From NCBI GenBank assembly GCA_039105265.1, contig JAPFFF010000005.1, positions 3,147,501 through 3,211,500 on the forward strand: a stretch of DNA of 64,000 nt, in the 5' to 3' direction. Numbering within the stretch: the first letter of the stretch is position 1; the number at the start of each line of letters is the position of its first letter. This DNA comes from Tritrichomonas musculus. Lineage: Eukaryota; Parabasalia; Tritrichomonadida; Tritrichomonadidae. Position numbers and translations under genes: made by a program. The notes beneath the pieces were generated by a model, which saw nothing but the letters and a program-made list of their open reading frames with translations, had not been told where the DNA came from and searched no databases. Below, piece after piece: positions 21,167 through 31,850 of the stretch.

Positions 21167-23509
21167 TTAAGAGAAAAATCTGTTACCACCTGCAGCTAAA
21201 TCTGCATTTTTCCAACTTGCTATTTTGAATTTAGATAAAAAATATATGACACCTGAATTATCGCATCTAGTTTCAAAAACATAGCGGACAAAATTAGAAA
21301 AACATATTTTTTCGATATCATGATATGATAATTGAGGATACATTCCTTTAATTTCAGCCTTCGTTTCATAGTATTTTTTCTTAATTAATTCGATGTCAGC
21401 ATTACAGTCTTTTATCATTGAATCAAAATTGTCATCTTCGTCGTATAAATTTTCAAGTTTTAATTTTTCTTTCTTTTGACTTGTGTTACTTTCTTCTTTC
21501 TTTTTTCTGAAAACCAATTTTTCATCAAGTGCTCGAAAATCAAAATGATTTCCAGAATATTTGGCATCATTTGGATTAATATTTGGGAATTTTGGTAAAA
21601 CATATGTAAAACAATTAAGAAACTCATTAATAAAAGAGCCTAATATATTCAATGATTCCTTATCAAACTTTCTATTCTTTTCAACTTCGTATATTGATAT
21701 TATTCTATCTATATTTTTTCTATTTGATTTAAAAAGATTTTTTTCAAATTTATAATTGGGGAACTTTTTGAGAGATTGAACAAATAAATATTGAATATCA
21801 ATTTCATTGCTATTTTTAACAATATTAAATATTTCTGATTTGCAAAAATTATTTAATATTGTATGTATGCAAGGAAGTTTCACTCCATAAATTGATTCAA
21901 CAAAATCATCTTCACCACAATCACAATTTTCTTTTGAACATTTTAAATAATTATCTGGTCTCTTGCTAAGAATTTGTATAACTTTTTGAATCATTTTTTG
22001 ATGTTTGTTTTGAAAAGAATTTCCACAAATATCTGAGTAATTATTTATATAATTTAATAAATAATTTACAATTGTTGTGAAACCAGTTTTAAATGAATGA
22101 GTTCCGGAATCTGGCAATTTTTGATTGATATTTCCGTGGAAACCTTCCGAATGATTTGAACAACGAGCTACATGGTGGTCAGAACGAATCCATATTGCCC
22201 AATTAGCAATATAATAATCACTTTTTTTAATTTCTTCTTTATTTGGCATTCTTTCCACTTCATCTATATCTTTTAACATAATTTCAAAATCTTTTAATTT
22301 TTGTTTTTTTTCATTATCTTGATCGGTATCGTCAAATAAAGGTGAATTTGGATCTTTTTTATATTCGTCCATTTCAACTAAAATAAATTCTTTTTCTTGT
22401 TTATATATTAAATATGTTTTGCATCTCAATAACCTTGCAACCCATATGCCTAATGATGATTTAGGTCCAAATATTTGTATAATATGACGATGACAAAAAT
22501 ATTGAATATTTGAATGTAATTTACAGAACTTTTTGATAGGAGAACCTAAATCTGATAAAACAACTTTATTTTCAAAAACATTTTTATTTAAACAAAACTT
22601 ATTTAATCCATCAAATAATAAATTATATAAAAAACGGTTCTCTTTAGGGCCAATTGATAATGCGAAAGGAAAACTTGAATTGAAATAAATTGAATGGTAT
22701 ATACAAAATTTGTAAGGCTTAAGCGCATAAAAAGAAGCATCAATTTGCAAATAATGCATATAATTTATAACTTCTAAAGCCCAAGGCATAATCCATATTA
22801 TATTTTTAATAAAAGCAAAATCATTATTAAATTTAAATGCAAATCCATCGTCCTGAACTTTTTGAGTACTTATCTCAATATAAACAAAACCAGGTAAATG
22901 CAATAAAATTTTATAAAAATCATCATAACCTTGAAAACTAACGGCTCTTCTACGCAAGGTTCTTTTATCTAAAAAGTTTTGAAAAGCAAATTTTATAAAT
23001 ATTGGAAAATTAGAATTTTTTCGAGCTACGTAATTACAAAAAGTATAAAGCATTGTATTTTTATGTTTACATTGTTTATTCCAAAAATCTTGAGTCAAAA
23101 AAGGACACTCTTTATTTTTCAAAGTATATGGCGACGTCATGATACATTCTTCAAAATCAATAGTAACAACTTTCATAGTTTGGTTTTCAAGGAGTTGATC
23201 TCTAGCGAGAACTTTAATGGTTTCCAAATCGTTTTTGACAGTTATGCTAAATATTTGAATTTCAGTATTTATCTTTGATTTATTACAGCAACTAAACGAA
23301 AAAATGTCATTATAAACTCTTTTGTTGTTGCATATAAATTCTTTGGTTAAGCTATCGAGGAAAAGGATTAGCGAAATGATATTGAAATTCTGAGAATGCA
23401 AAGGAACAATTTCAATGAATGTTCTTAATCCTTTATCTTTTAAAGAATTAGGTCTTTGCGTATGAGATAGATATTTCGCTGAATAATAAAGATTTTGGTC
23501 TTCTTCCAT
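21167..23509 (-). CDS. MULE (Mutator-like) transposase with SWIM-type zinc finger
   Basis: The intact 780-aa frame contains the MULE DDE signature: QIDASF (Asp ~257), VLSDLGSP (Asp ~320), a Cys/His step FCHRHI (339-342) and NHSEGFHGN (Glu ~455). A SWIM-like finger follows: CDCGE (529-533) and PCIHT (546-550), the CxC...CxH pattern found after the catalytic core in MULEs. An acidic stretch lies at 386-430. The start (MEEDQNLYY) is supported because both outer fragments begin with the same codons after the same leader. The protein would bind the element ends, probably the 120-bp arrays, and catalyse cut-and-paste movement. An open frame of this length among decayed neighbours suggests recent activity. 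The relic at 13073-14438 is a distant relative. Confidence 0.85.
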   Translation of the reverse strand: MEEDQNLYYSAKYLSHTQRPNSLKDKGLRTFIEIVPLHSQNFNIISLILFLDSLTKEFICNNKRVYNDIFSFSCCNKSKINTEIQIFSITVKNDLETIKVLARDQLLENQTMKVVTIDFEECIMTSPYTLKNKECPFLTQDFWNKQCKHKNTMLYTFCNYVARKNSNFPIFIKFAFQNFLDKRTLRRRAVSFQGYDDFYKILLHLPGFVYIEISTQKVQDDGFAFKFNNDFAFIKNIIWIMPWALEVINYMHYLQIDASFYALKPYKFCIYHSIYFNSSFPFALSIGPKENRFLYNLLFDGLNKFCLNKNVFENKVVLSDLGSPIKKFCKLHSNIQYFCHRHIIQIFGPKSSLGIWVARLLRCKTYLIYKQEKEFILVEMDEYKKDPNSPLFDDTDQDNEKKQKLKDFEIMLKDIDEVERMPNKEEIKKSDYYIANWAIWIRSDHHVARCSNHSEGFHGNINQKLPDSGTHSFKTGFTTIVNYLLNYINNYSDICGNSFQNKHQKMIQKVIQILSKRPDNYLKCSKENCDCGEDDFVESIYGVKLPCIHTILNNFCKSEIFNIVKNSNEIDIQYLFVQSLKKFPNYKFEKNLFKSNRKNIDRIISIYEVEKNRKFDKESLNILGSFINEFLNCFTYVLPKFPNINPNDAKYSGNHFDFRALDEKLVFRKKKEESNTSQKKEKLKLENLYDEDDNFDSMIKDCNADIELIKKKYYETKAEIKGMYPQLSYHDIEKICFSNFVRYVFETRCDNSGVIYFLSKFKIASWKNADLAAGGNRFFS

Positions 23510-23702
23510 AAATATAAAAAGACCATAATTCTTTCAAAAAGTTATATATATTTATAAAAAAAAAAATTTAACAAATTTCTGAGAAGACTCAGAATATTTT
23601 AAATAAGCTTTATCAAAATAAAAAAATTAAAAAATCGTAATAATAATATTAAATAATCAATTTTGTTTGTTTTTTGTTTGTTTTATTTTCATCTTTTTAT
23701 TG

Positions 23703-24105
23703 CCACCGTGGTCGTCCTATGGGCGGCAATGTCGTCAATTCCAGATCTTCCGGATGAAATCGCGATATCTTTGTCCGGATGACGACTCGCCGCAGTTACA
23801 ACCAGCCAGCTGCTAAGCATTGCTGATCGTGGTCTTGCTATGGGCGGCAATGTCGTCATTCCAGATCTTCCGGATGAAATCGCGATATCTTTGTCCGGAT
23901 GACGACTCGCCGCAGTTACAACCAGCTAGCTGCTAAGCATTGCTGATCGTGGTCTTGCTATGGGCGGCAATGTCGTCATTCCAGATCTTCCGGATGAAAT
24001 CGTGATATCTTTGTCCGGATGACGACTCGCCGCAGTTACAACCAGCTAGCTGCTAAGCATTACTGATCGTGATCATGCTATGGGCGGCAATGTCGTCATC
24101 TCGGT
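23703..24105. repeat. 120-bp tandem array, right inner (~3.3 copies)
   Basis: Reverse complement of the left arrays; unit edge ATGGGCGGCAATGTCGTC. It is followed by CTCGGTTTCTTTGATTGG and the terminal ~90 bp of the element. Confidence 0.85.
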
Positions 24106-24477
24106 TTCTTTGATTGGTTTAGTTCTATAAAAATGGCGCTTTTTCATGGTTTTATCTTAGTGAACTTTTTCAAAACTTTACAAGAAAATTTTAGAACTTT
24201 ATCTTTTAAAGAATTAGGTCTTTGCGTATGAGATAGATATTTCGCTGAATAATAAAGATTTTGGTCTTCTTCCATAAATATAAAAAGACCATAATTCTTT
24301 CAAAAAGTTATATATATTTATAAAAAAAAAAATTTAACAAATTTCTGAGAAGACTCAGAATATTTTAAATAAGCTTTATCAAAATAAAAAAATTAAAAAA
24401 TCGTAATAATAATATTAAATAATCAATTTTGTTTGTTTTTTGTTTGTTTTATTTTCATCTTTTTATTGCCACCGTGG

Positions 24478-25215
24478 TCGTCCTATGGGCGGCAATGTCG
24501 TCAATTCCAGATCTTCCGGATGAAATCGCGATATCTTTGTCCGGATGACGACTCGCCGCAGTTACAACCAGCCAGCTGCTAAGCATTACTGATCGTGGTC
24601 TTGCTATGGGCGGCAATGTCGTCATTCCAGATCTTCCGGATGAAATCGCGATATCTTTGTCCGGATGACGACTCGCCGCAGTTACAACCAGCTAGCTGCT
24701 AAGCATTGCTGATCGTGGTCTTGCTATGGGCGGCAATGTCGTCATTCCAGATCTTCCGGATGAAATCGCGATATCTTTGTCCGGATGACGACTCGCCGCA
24801 GTTACAACCAGCCAGCTGCTAAGCATTACTGATCGTGGTCTTGCTATGGGCGGCAATGTCGTCATTCCAGATCTTCCGGATGAAATCGCGATATCTTTGT
24901 CCGGATGACGACTCGCCGCAGTTACAACCAGCCAGCTGCTAAGCATTACTGATCGTGGTCTTGCTATGGGCGGCAATGTCGTCATTCCAGATCTTCCGGA
25001 TGAAATCGCGATATCTTTGTCCGGATGACGACTCGCCGCAGTTACAACCAGCTAGCTGCTAAGCATTGCTGATCGTGGTCTTGCTATGGGCGGCAATGTC
25101 GTCATTCCAGATCTTCCGGATGAAATCGCAATATCTTTGTCCGGATGACGACTCGCCGCAGTTACAACCAGCTAGCTGCTAAGCATTACTGATCGTGATC
25201 ATGCTATGGGCGGCA
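24478..25215. repeat. 120-bp tandem array, right outer (~6 copies)
   Basis: The longest of the four arrays. Copy number differs between all four arrays (about 4, 2, 3 and 6), showing rapid expansion and contraction. A 97-codon frame across it (24692-24985) is only the repeat in translation. Confidence 0.85.
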
Positions 25216-25322
25216 ATGTCGTCATCTCGGTTTCTTTGATTGGTTTAGTTCTATAAAAATGGCGCTTTTTCATGGTTTTATCTTAGTGAACTTTTTCAAA
25301 ACTTTACAAGAAAATTTTAGAA

Positions 25323-25420
25323 CTTTTTGTATGCCTTCTCAATTAACTCAAAAAGTCAGAATAACGAATTTTCCTCAGAAAAAAATGGTGTAACTTTTTC
25401 TATAGTTTGTCATTCCGCCA
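25323..25420. repeat. Right flank palindrome arm of the outer MULE
   Basis: Mirror of 19655-19756 (GTATGCCTTCTCAATTAACT and onward), diverging after about GTTTGTCA. Confidence 0.65.
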
Positions 25421-25768
25421 AATATTATTTTTTAAATGGTTTTTTAAATTCTCAACATCCATTAAAACCAATTATGGCAAATGTCAGTATTGGATATATA
25501 GAAGTAAATAATCTTAATATTTTTTCATAAGATAAAATATTCATTCAATTAAAGTAAAAATAAAAAAATTAAATAACGAGTTTTCACTTCACATGAATAC
25601 CTCTAATAAACCTTTTTATAAAAAAGTCACTTTTTTTTTAAAAAACAATTTTTTTTCGAAAAAGTGTATGCTTTCAGATATAACTTATACACATCAAAAT
25701 AAATATGTTTTATAAATATAATTCTTTATTTTCAAAAAGGAAATCCCTTTTTCTCCGAGCTCTATTAT

Positions 25769-26241
25769 TCCGATTTTGGAAACAGGGCCAAAAATCCAAA
25801 TTTCAATTAAGATTTTTGTTTTTAATTATAAATTAACATTACTCTTTTATAAAATTGTATTATTTAATACCATAATAAGTTTGCTATCGCAAAAAGATTA
25901 GTTTTAAAATTTAACTTTTTCTTTTAATGTCATAAAAGATATTTATACAAATATTTAAATAAGTTTTATTTTAAACAATAATCATTTTGGTAATAAATAT
26001 ATATATTTAAATTAAAAACAGAAAAATATTATTGAAATATTGGTTTTATACAAGATTTCTCCTCAATCCATCAAAAGAAATTCCGATATGAAAGAAAAAT
26101 TAGAAAAATTCAATTTTTAACGATGAGAATTGAAAGGTTTTTGATTTTTTTTTATTAAAATTTGAATGTTTTGAATTTTTACGCGTTTTTCAATGTAAAC
26201 TATTTTTTTGAACTAAAAAAAAAACAAAAATATTATAACTT
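25769..26241. other. Boundary between transposon nest and host genes
   Basis: AT-rich, no gene. The last repeat arm ends near 25768 and the host kinase starts at 26242. TTTAACTTTTTCTTTTAATG at about 25913 is one of the recurrent AACTTTTT motifs seen ahead of several genes. Confidence 0.4.
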
Positions 26242-27216
26242 ATGTCTCATTCGCGCCCTCATCTTCCCGGCTTCTCAACAGGAAAAATCATTGGGCGTGG
26301 TGCCTTTGCAACAGTGTATATGGTTGTTAATCAGAAAAATGGTCTCCGGCTTGCTTGCAAGTCTTTTAACAGATCCTCAATCGCAGATCCATCAAAAGAA
26401 ACAAAGATGTTAAAACAGGAAATCAATGCTTTGAAGACTTTGTCCCATACAAACATTATTAAGCTTAACTCAATTATAGAAACAGAGTCGTATTTTTGCG
26501 TTTTAATGGAATTATGTGAAGGTGGTAGTTTGGATACTGAAATTGCAAAAAGAAAAAGGTTTGATGAGCCTACAGCAAAAATAATTTTCAAGCAGATTCT
26601 CGAAGCTTTACAGCTTTGTCATTCAAGAGATATTGCCCATCGAGATTTAAAGCCTTCAAATATACTAATCACCAAATTTCCGGAAATAAAACTATCCGAC
26701 TTCGGGTTATCAGGAATTATGGGATCCTCTAATTTAATGTCAACTCAATGTGGTACAATAGTTTTTTCAGCACCTGAATGTTTTACTGGTCATAATTATA
26801 ATGGGGTTGCAGCAGATATTTGGTCAAGTGGCGTTTTGTTATATACAATGCTAACTGGGAAAATTCCATGGAGAAGCACATCTCAAATTCAACTACTAAC
26901 TGACATGAAAAACGGACCCCCGCCAATTCCTGATGTATCCAATGAATGCAATCAAATAATAAAAGTTATTCTTGATGAAACTCCTTCTAATAGGCCATCT
27001 GCATCTCAACTTTTAACTCATCCATGGATTACAAATAAAGGTCAATCGATCCCAACTAGTATCTCAGTGACAAGTCATTCAACTTTAATATCGCAGCAGC
27101 CCACCAGTCAAAATAAAAGTACTTTAAATTCCAATAATAACAAAACTCCTGTTTCTCCAGTTCCACCAAAAAAAGCTCCAGGAAATACAACGCTGAAATT
27201 AAATTTCAAGCATTGA
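26242..27216 (+). CDS. CAMK-type serine/threonine protein kinase
   Basis: 324 aa with a complete kinase domain at the N terminus: glycine loop GRGAFATV (18-25), catalytic Lys in LACKSF (40), helix C Glu (~60), HRDLKPSN (133-140), DFG (153-155), and SAPE (176-179), followed by DIWSSGVLLYTMLTGKIPW typical of the CAMK/CAMKL group. The last ~60 residues are a Ser/Thr/Asn/Pro-rich tail with no domain. All catalytic residues are present, so it should be active in the cytosol or nucleus. The substrate cannot be told. The start is chosen at MSHSRPH just before the glycine loop, after an AT-rich leader. Trichomonads have very large CAMK families, so a one-to-one orthologue is unlikely. Confidence 0.9.
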   Translation: MSHSRPHLPGFSTGKIIGRGAFATVYMVVNQKNGLRLACKSFNRSSIADPSKETKMLKQEINALKTLSHTNIIKLNSIIETESYFCVLMELCEGGSLDTEIAKRKRFDEPTAKIIFKQILEALQLCHSRDIAHRDLKPSNILITKFPEIKLSDFGLSGIMGSSNLMSTQCGTIVFSAPECFTGHNYNGVAADIWSSGVLLYTMLTGKIPWRSTSQIQLLTDMKNGPPPIPDVSNECNQIIKVILDETPSNRPSASQLLTHPWITNKGQSIPTSISVTSHSTLISQQPTSQNKSTLNSNNNKTPVSPVPPKKAPGNTTLKLNFKH

Positions 27217-27934
27217 ACCTTACTTGCAGACTTTTGCTTTTGTTATTATTGTCTCTATTTTGAATTAAAAATTAATGATTTTTATCATTTTTGCATATTC
27301 TTTTAATCTTGGAAAGTATATGATGATTGATTGTGAAAATAAAATGGATTTAAAGAAATGAAAGAAATACGTTCTCCGTTTTAAAAACAAAAACCGATTT
27401 ATATTATTGTATTTTTGACCATTTAAAATGATTTTTCGTATATAAATGTTGAAATGTGAATGATACAGAATTTGAAATTTATTTCTCAAATTTAAAAAAC
27501 AAATCATTGTTTCATATATATAAAAGTTATAAGGAAATATGAAAATTTTCAGTTAAATAAAATATAAGAGAAAAAATAAAATGCATAAAAAGATACAAAT
27601 AAATTGTAAAAAAGACGATGGCATTTATATAGTCAAATATGGTTTCAATTCATTACAAGTAAAAATATATTTTATTTGCGTGCTTATTTTCCAAAATAAG
27701 TATTAAAAAAACAATATTTTTGTTTTATAATATTAAATTATTTATATATGGAAAATATTTTATTAAAAAATAAGAATTATTGTTTTATACGCTAAGATAA
27801 TTATTTTATTTTTCAACTTCTATTTCTAAAAACCTTCAAAAGTGTGGTTTTACAAAACAAAAAAACGTTCAAAAAAATTGAATGATATATTACCTCTTTG
27901 TTGGTCGAAATGGTTTTCAAATTTATTAATTTAA
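27217..27934. other. Intergenic AT-rich spacer
   Basis: No gene or repeat recognised between the kinase and the UDP-sugar decarboxylase. GTTGGTCGAAATGG (27901-27914) resembles GTTGGTCGGAAT ahead of Rpt1. Confidence 0.4.
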
Positions 27935-28894
27935 ATGGCAACACAGCTTCGTTATCTTGTTACTGGTGGTGCAGGCTTTATTGGAAGCCACATAGTTAAA
28001 AGGCTTATGAACCAAGGTCATAAGGTTACAGTTTTAGATAACCTTTGCACTGGTTCCAAATATAATATTATGCAATGGCAAGGAAATCCAAACTTTACTT
28101 TTATTGAAGCTGATGTAATTGATCCAATTGATGTTGAAGTTGATCGCATTTTCCATCTTGCTTGCCCAGCTTCTCCTCCACATTATATGAGTGACCCAAT
28201 TCATACACTTGAAACTTCATTTCTAGGCGCTAGAAACATGCTTAATTTAGCAAAGAAATACAATGCTAGAATGCTATATACATCTACAAGTGAAGTTTAT
28301 GGAGATCCTGATCCAAAATTCCATCCGCAACCAGAAGAATACTGGGGTCATGTTAACTGCAGAGGCCCCAGAGCTTGTTATGATGAAGGAAAGAGGGCAG
28401 CTGAAACTTACTGTTATGAATTCCATCGTAAATATGGAACTGATATCCGCACTGCTCGTCTTTTTAATACTTACGGACCAAATATGGAACCTAACGACGG
28501 CCGCGTAGTTTCAAACATGATTATGCAAGCCCTTCAAGGTCAAGATTTAACAATTTACGGAACAGGAAAGCAAACACGAAGTTTTGGATTTGTCGATGAT
28601 ACTGTAAATGGACTTTTCGCATTAATGGAATCAGATTATGATGGTCCTGTTAATATTGGAAATCCTGGCGAATTTACAATCCTTGAACTTGCACAACTTG
28701 TTCAAAAGAAAGTCAATCCAAATGTTAAAATTGTTTTCCAAGAAGCAGCAGCAGATGATCCAAAGCAGAGGAAGCCTGATATCACCAAAGCTAAAACAAT
28801 CTTACATTGGGAACCAAAAATCCCCTTAAGCCAAGGTCTTGATTTAACTATCCCCTATTTCCGAGATATTGTAGAAGGTAAAATTCAAAGGTAA
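27935..28894 (+). CDS. UXS1: UDP-glucuronic acid decarboxylase (UDP-xylose synthase)
   Basis: 319 aa, an extended short-chain dehydrogenase. The NAD-binding loop GGAGFIG lies at 11-17, the acidic strand end VLDN at 33-36, the catalytic segment STSEVYGDP at 117-125 (with the Glu that UXS enzymes need for decarboxylation) and CYDEGKRAAE at 148-157 supplies Tyr149 and Lys153. TARLFNTYGP and DDGRVVSN-like segments are UXS hallmarks. It converts UDP-glucuronate to UDP-xylose for glycan synthesis. There is no membrane anchor, so unlike animal UXS1 it is probably cytosolic. Length matches soluble bacterial and plant forms. A sharp start at MATQLRYLVTGG fits the family. Confidence 0.93.
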   Translation: MATQLRYLVTGGAGFIGSHIVKRLMNQGHKVTVLDNLCTGSKYNIMQWQGNPNFTFIEADVIDPIDVEVDRIFHLACPASPPHYMSDPIHTLETSFLGARNMLNLAKKYNARMLYTSTSEVYGDPDPKFHPQPEEYWGHVNCRGPRACYDEGKRAAETYCYEFHRKYGTDIRTARLFNTYGPNMEPNDGRVVSNMIMQALQGQDLTIYGTGKQTRSFGFVDDTVNGLFALMESDYDGPVNIGNPGEFTILELAQLVQKKVNPNVKIVFQEAAADDPKQRKPDITKAKTILHWEPKIPLSQGLDLTIPYFRDIVEGKIQR

Positions 28895-29141
28895 TTTTAT
28901 AAATTTTTTAAGCTCGGCAAAATCTTGTTTCAATTAAGTAGCTAATAAAACTTTCATTTACTCTATTTACAAAACTTTTATTATTATTATTTGCATGTTT
29001 GTTAGTTGTCGGAATGAATGGAGATCTTATGATGCCTATTGAAAACTATGTTTTTTTATCATAGAATAAAAATTCATTAATAAAATATCATTTAAAAAAG
29101 TATAAATAGTATAGGTAGAAATTATTACTCTTCACTCATTC
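28895..29141. other. Spacer downstream of UXS
   Basis: AT-rich; no gene. It ends in ACTCATTC (29134-29141), the left copy of an 8-bp target duplication. Confidence 0.4.
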
Positions 29142-31276
29142 AGAGGTGCGAGAGCTGGTTGATTTCATTATTATTAAATTATAAAATAATATATATATAT
29201 ATATATATATATCCTTCTCTATTATGATAGGATTTTAAATTATATTAGTCACTAGGAGTAAAAATATTTGTGTTTTAAAATTTTAATAAAATAAAAAATA
29301 AACCATTCAATTATAAAATTTTATAAATGTTGGAGAGAAATTACATTTTCTCTCTTTTAGAACACAAATAAATATTTATATATATGTAAATTACATTGTT
29401 ATTTTTATTTTATTAAAAATAATTCAATAATAAAAAAAAATTAGATTTAATTTTTCCCAAGTTGGGAATCCCAACCAAAAAAAAAACAAAATATCAAGAT
29501 AAAAAGTGATGAGCTGAACATTGACTGGAATTATTGAGATGATGACTCAAATCGTTATAATCCCAATGATGTGATACAGCTGAAAGAGATTGAAAAGTCT
29601 GATGTACAATAATAATTCTTTCTTTGGAAAGATAAGATTCAGAATAATACGATTTGAGCCATTTTTGCTATAAAATTATAGACAAAATTTTCGAAAATAT
29701 CTGACCAAATATAAAATTTAAATAAATATCTTGAAAACAAATAGGTTAAAATCTCTATAAATTTTGATATCGGCATTATATTTCCTATATATTAATAAAT
29801 ACCATTAGTAAACCAAACTATAGGGCCATTTTTTCTAGGAGCTTTCAGAAAATTAAATTGATATTTTTTTATCAAATTCTGGACAATATCTGAATTTTTG
29901 GATGAAAATACTATTATCCAAAGATATTAATGAATATACTACATCAGGGAGAAATTTTACTCATACTATCTCAAGATATCTTGATTTTAATTTTTAGACT
30001 AAGTTGCTGAAAACAAGTCATTAATCATATTTTTATAATTATCGCTATATATGTATTATCTCATATAATTTTTATTAAATTTTTTTAACTTTGAACCACA
30101 TTTTTTTATATTTTTTGTTAAAAATTATAAATTGAGGGGAGATAATTACAACGTGTTTTTTTTCTTCAGAATTTTTAACTTACTAAAAAAAGAGCTAATT
30201 TTTAATTTATTTATATGTAAATCGCTTATAGTTATTGTTTCAAGCATAAAAATATAAAAAAAATGATTTTTTGCATAAAGAATTAATTTGTGAGAACAGA
30301 ATGAAAAATTTGATTAATCATTTAAAATTTAAATTCGCAATAGTCGTTATATTTTTTTATAAATATCTTAAAATTAAATAGGTTAAATTTAAAATAAAAA
30401 ATATAAATATGAATTATAATATGTATTAATATTATAATATTGATTTCAATTAAATTTATAGGGCCAATTTTTCTAGGAATGCTTAGATTTTAAAATTTCA
30501 TTTTTTTTGTTTAATCTCATACAAAACAAAAGATATATAGAGGAATTAAAATCAGTTATCAAATGTGCATAATAAGAGTTGGATAAGCATACATTTTAAT
30601 AAAAGATAGTTGAAATATCTTGATTTTAATAATTTGGCAAAGTTGCATAAAATCGGGAAATAATAGTTTTTTTATATTTATCATAGTATATATTTTAATT
30701 CACTTTATTTTCATTACGATTTAACAATAAGAAACCATATTTTTTTGCATTTTTTTATGAAAATTTGAAATTGAGGGGAATTAATTATAACGTATTTTTT
30801 CTTCAGAATTTTATAAAATAAAAATAAAATTACCCCCGGCGAGCGATTCAGATTAATAAGAAAATATGTATATATACATATTGATTATAATAAAAATACA
30901 AATAGTTATCCCTATGAAATTCACCAGAGCTCCGTATATTTTTATATTATATTTATTATTTTTTTAAATACTAATATCTCTATAAATTAAAAAACTATTT
31001 TATATATTATATTAAAACTATATATATAATTTAATTTGTATATAAATAAATAATATTAAAATCAACAATATTTCAGAAATAATTAGAAATTTCCAAAATA
31101 CCATTTTTTCCCACTTACTTCTGCAAACATTAAAACGACCTAATAATTAAATATGATGTATAGCATTAGGTATGCATTATATTATATTAAAAATAGCATT
31201 GATTTGATTAACAATTTAGTGAAAAAATCCACTTTTTTAAATTAAAAAATACGTTATTTTTAGTTCTCGCACTTCT
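29142..31276. mobile_element. 2.1-kb hAT-like non-autonomous element
   Basis: Inverted ends AGAGGTGCGAGAGCT and AGAAGTGCGAGAACT (right, reverse complement), flanked by a perfect 8-bp direct repeat ACTCATTC (29134-29141 and 31277-31284). Both the 8-bp duplication and the AGRGGTG-type end fit hAT. The interior is gene-less and contains an (AT) run at ~29190 and two diverged copies of a ~550-bp block with a 638-bp offset (about 29640-30190 and 30280-30830). Confidence 0.75.
29640..30830. repeat. Diverged tandem duplication, 638-bp period
   Basis: Shared anchors, each at a 638-bp offset: TATAGGGCCA (29819 and 30457), TATCTTGATTTTAAT (near 29980 and 30618), TTGAGGGGA (30134 and 30772) followed by CTTCAGAATTTT. 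It lies inside the hAT-like element. Confidence 0.65.
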
Positions 31277-31676
31277 ACTCATTCAATTTTTTTGCTTCTT
31301 ATTACTGCACTTTGAAGTTAGATGCCTAAATTTTAAAAAATTAATAATTAAATAAGTATTCTCTCAAAATATAGAAAAATTATTATCATATTCACTTCAT
31401 ATTTTTAGTATAAATTCATAATAAATTAATTATATAAAAAAAATTTATTGAATGAGCTCATTGAATATATTGTGAGAATGAATTATTTATCCTTTATAGT
31501 AAATTGATTATAGATATTGAATATATTCTGAGGTTTTTAATTATTTAATGAAAAAAAATTGATAGAAGTGATTGAATATTTTATGAATACAGGTTCTTTT
31601 TTATTATCAATTTTGTTATAAAAATATAGTGAATTATTGACCTTGTAGATTAAAACAGATTTTTTTTGACCTTATA

Positions 31677-31850
31677 CTAAGGCCAAATAAGATTGAATTC
31701 CTTATTACTGTAACCGCCAAAATGCAGTAATAAGCGATCATTATTCACCTATTATAGGTCAAATAAAATTGAATTCCTTATTACTGTAACCGCCAAACCG
31801 CAGTAATAAGAACTTTTTCACCTTTCTAAAGGCTAATAATTTTGACCTTT
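31677..31850. repeat. Two-copy repeat, ~77-bp period, with hairpin halves
   Basis: Units contain TTGAATTCCTTATTACTGTA then ACCGCCAAA and GCAGTAATAAG. Inside each unit CTTATTACTG pairs with CAGTAATAAG to form a short hairpin. A weaker related motif TTATTACTGTGATTTTTTGC lies at ~32121. Confidence 0.6.

Larger units (their letters stand above)
20639..24198. mobile_element. Inner, apparently autonomous MULE
   Basis: Ends GTTCTAAAATTTTC and mirror, each followed by the 120-bp array (about 2.2 copies at 20746-21008, about 3.3 at 23703-24105), then a shared leader, with the intact transposase gene on the minus strand in the middle. It sits exactly between the two inverted transposase-start fragments of the outer element. 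Ends plus intact gene make it a candidate active copy. Confidence 0.75.
19757..25322. mobile_element. Outer MULE-type element with palindromic content
   Basis: Inverted ends GTTCTAAAATTTTCTTG and mirror, each followed by an array of 120-bp GC-rich repeats (19861-20364; 24478-25215), a ~170-bp AT-rich leader and the first 26 codons of the MULE transposase (plus at 20562-20638, minus at 24199-24276). Both arms stop at the same codon, where the inner element begins, so this copy alone carries no transposase. No 9-bp direct repeat is seen at its ends; the outside flanks are inverted copies of each other. Confidence 0.7.
17053..25768. mobile_element. Large outer inverted-repeat element enclosing the MULE nest
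   Basis: AGAGCTCGGAGAAAAAGGG near 17053 and its mirror ending near 25768 open a ~170-bp inverted pair that runs inward through GAAAGCATACACTTTTTCG and ATAAAAAGGTTTATT to AGAGGTATTCATGT (18536-18549 and 25593-25606). The left arm is split by the palindrome at 17207-18534. Everything from 18550 to 25590 lies between the arms, including the MULE elements. The superfamily is unclear and no clean target duplication was found. Confidence 0.5.

Noticed and set aside
24692-24985. 97-codon minus frame starting MTTLPPIARPRSVMLSSW
   Set aside because: It is the 120-bp tandem repeat read in one frame (120 is divisible by three); no independent support as a gene.
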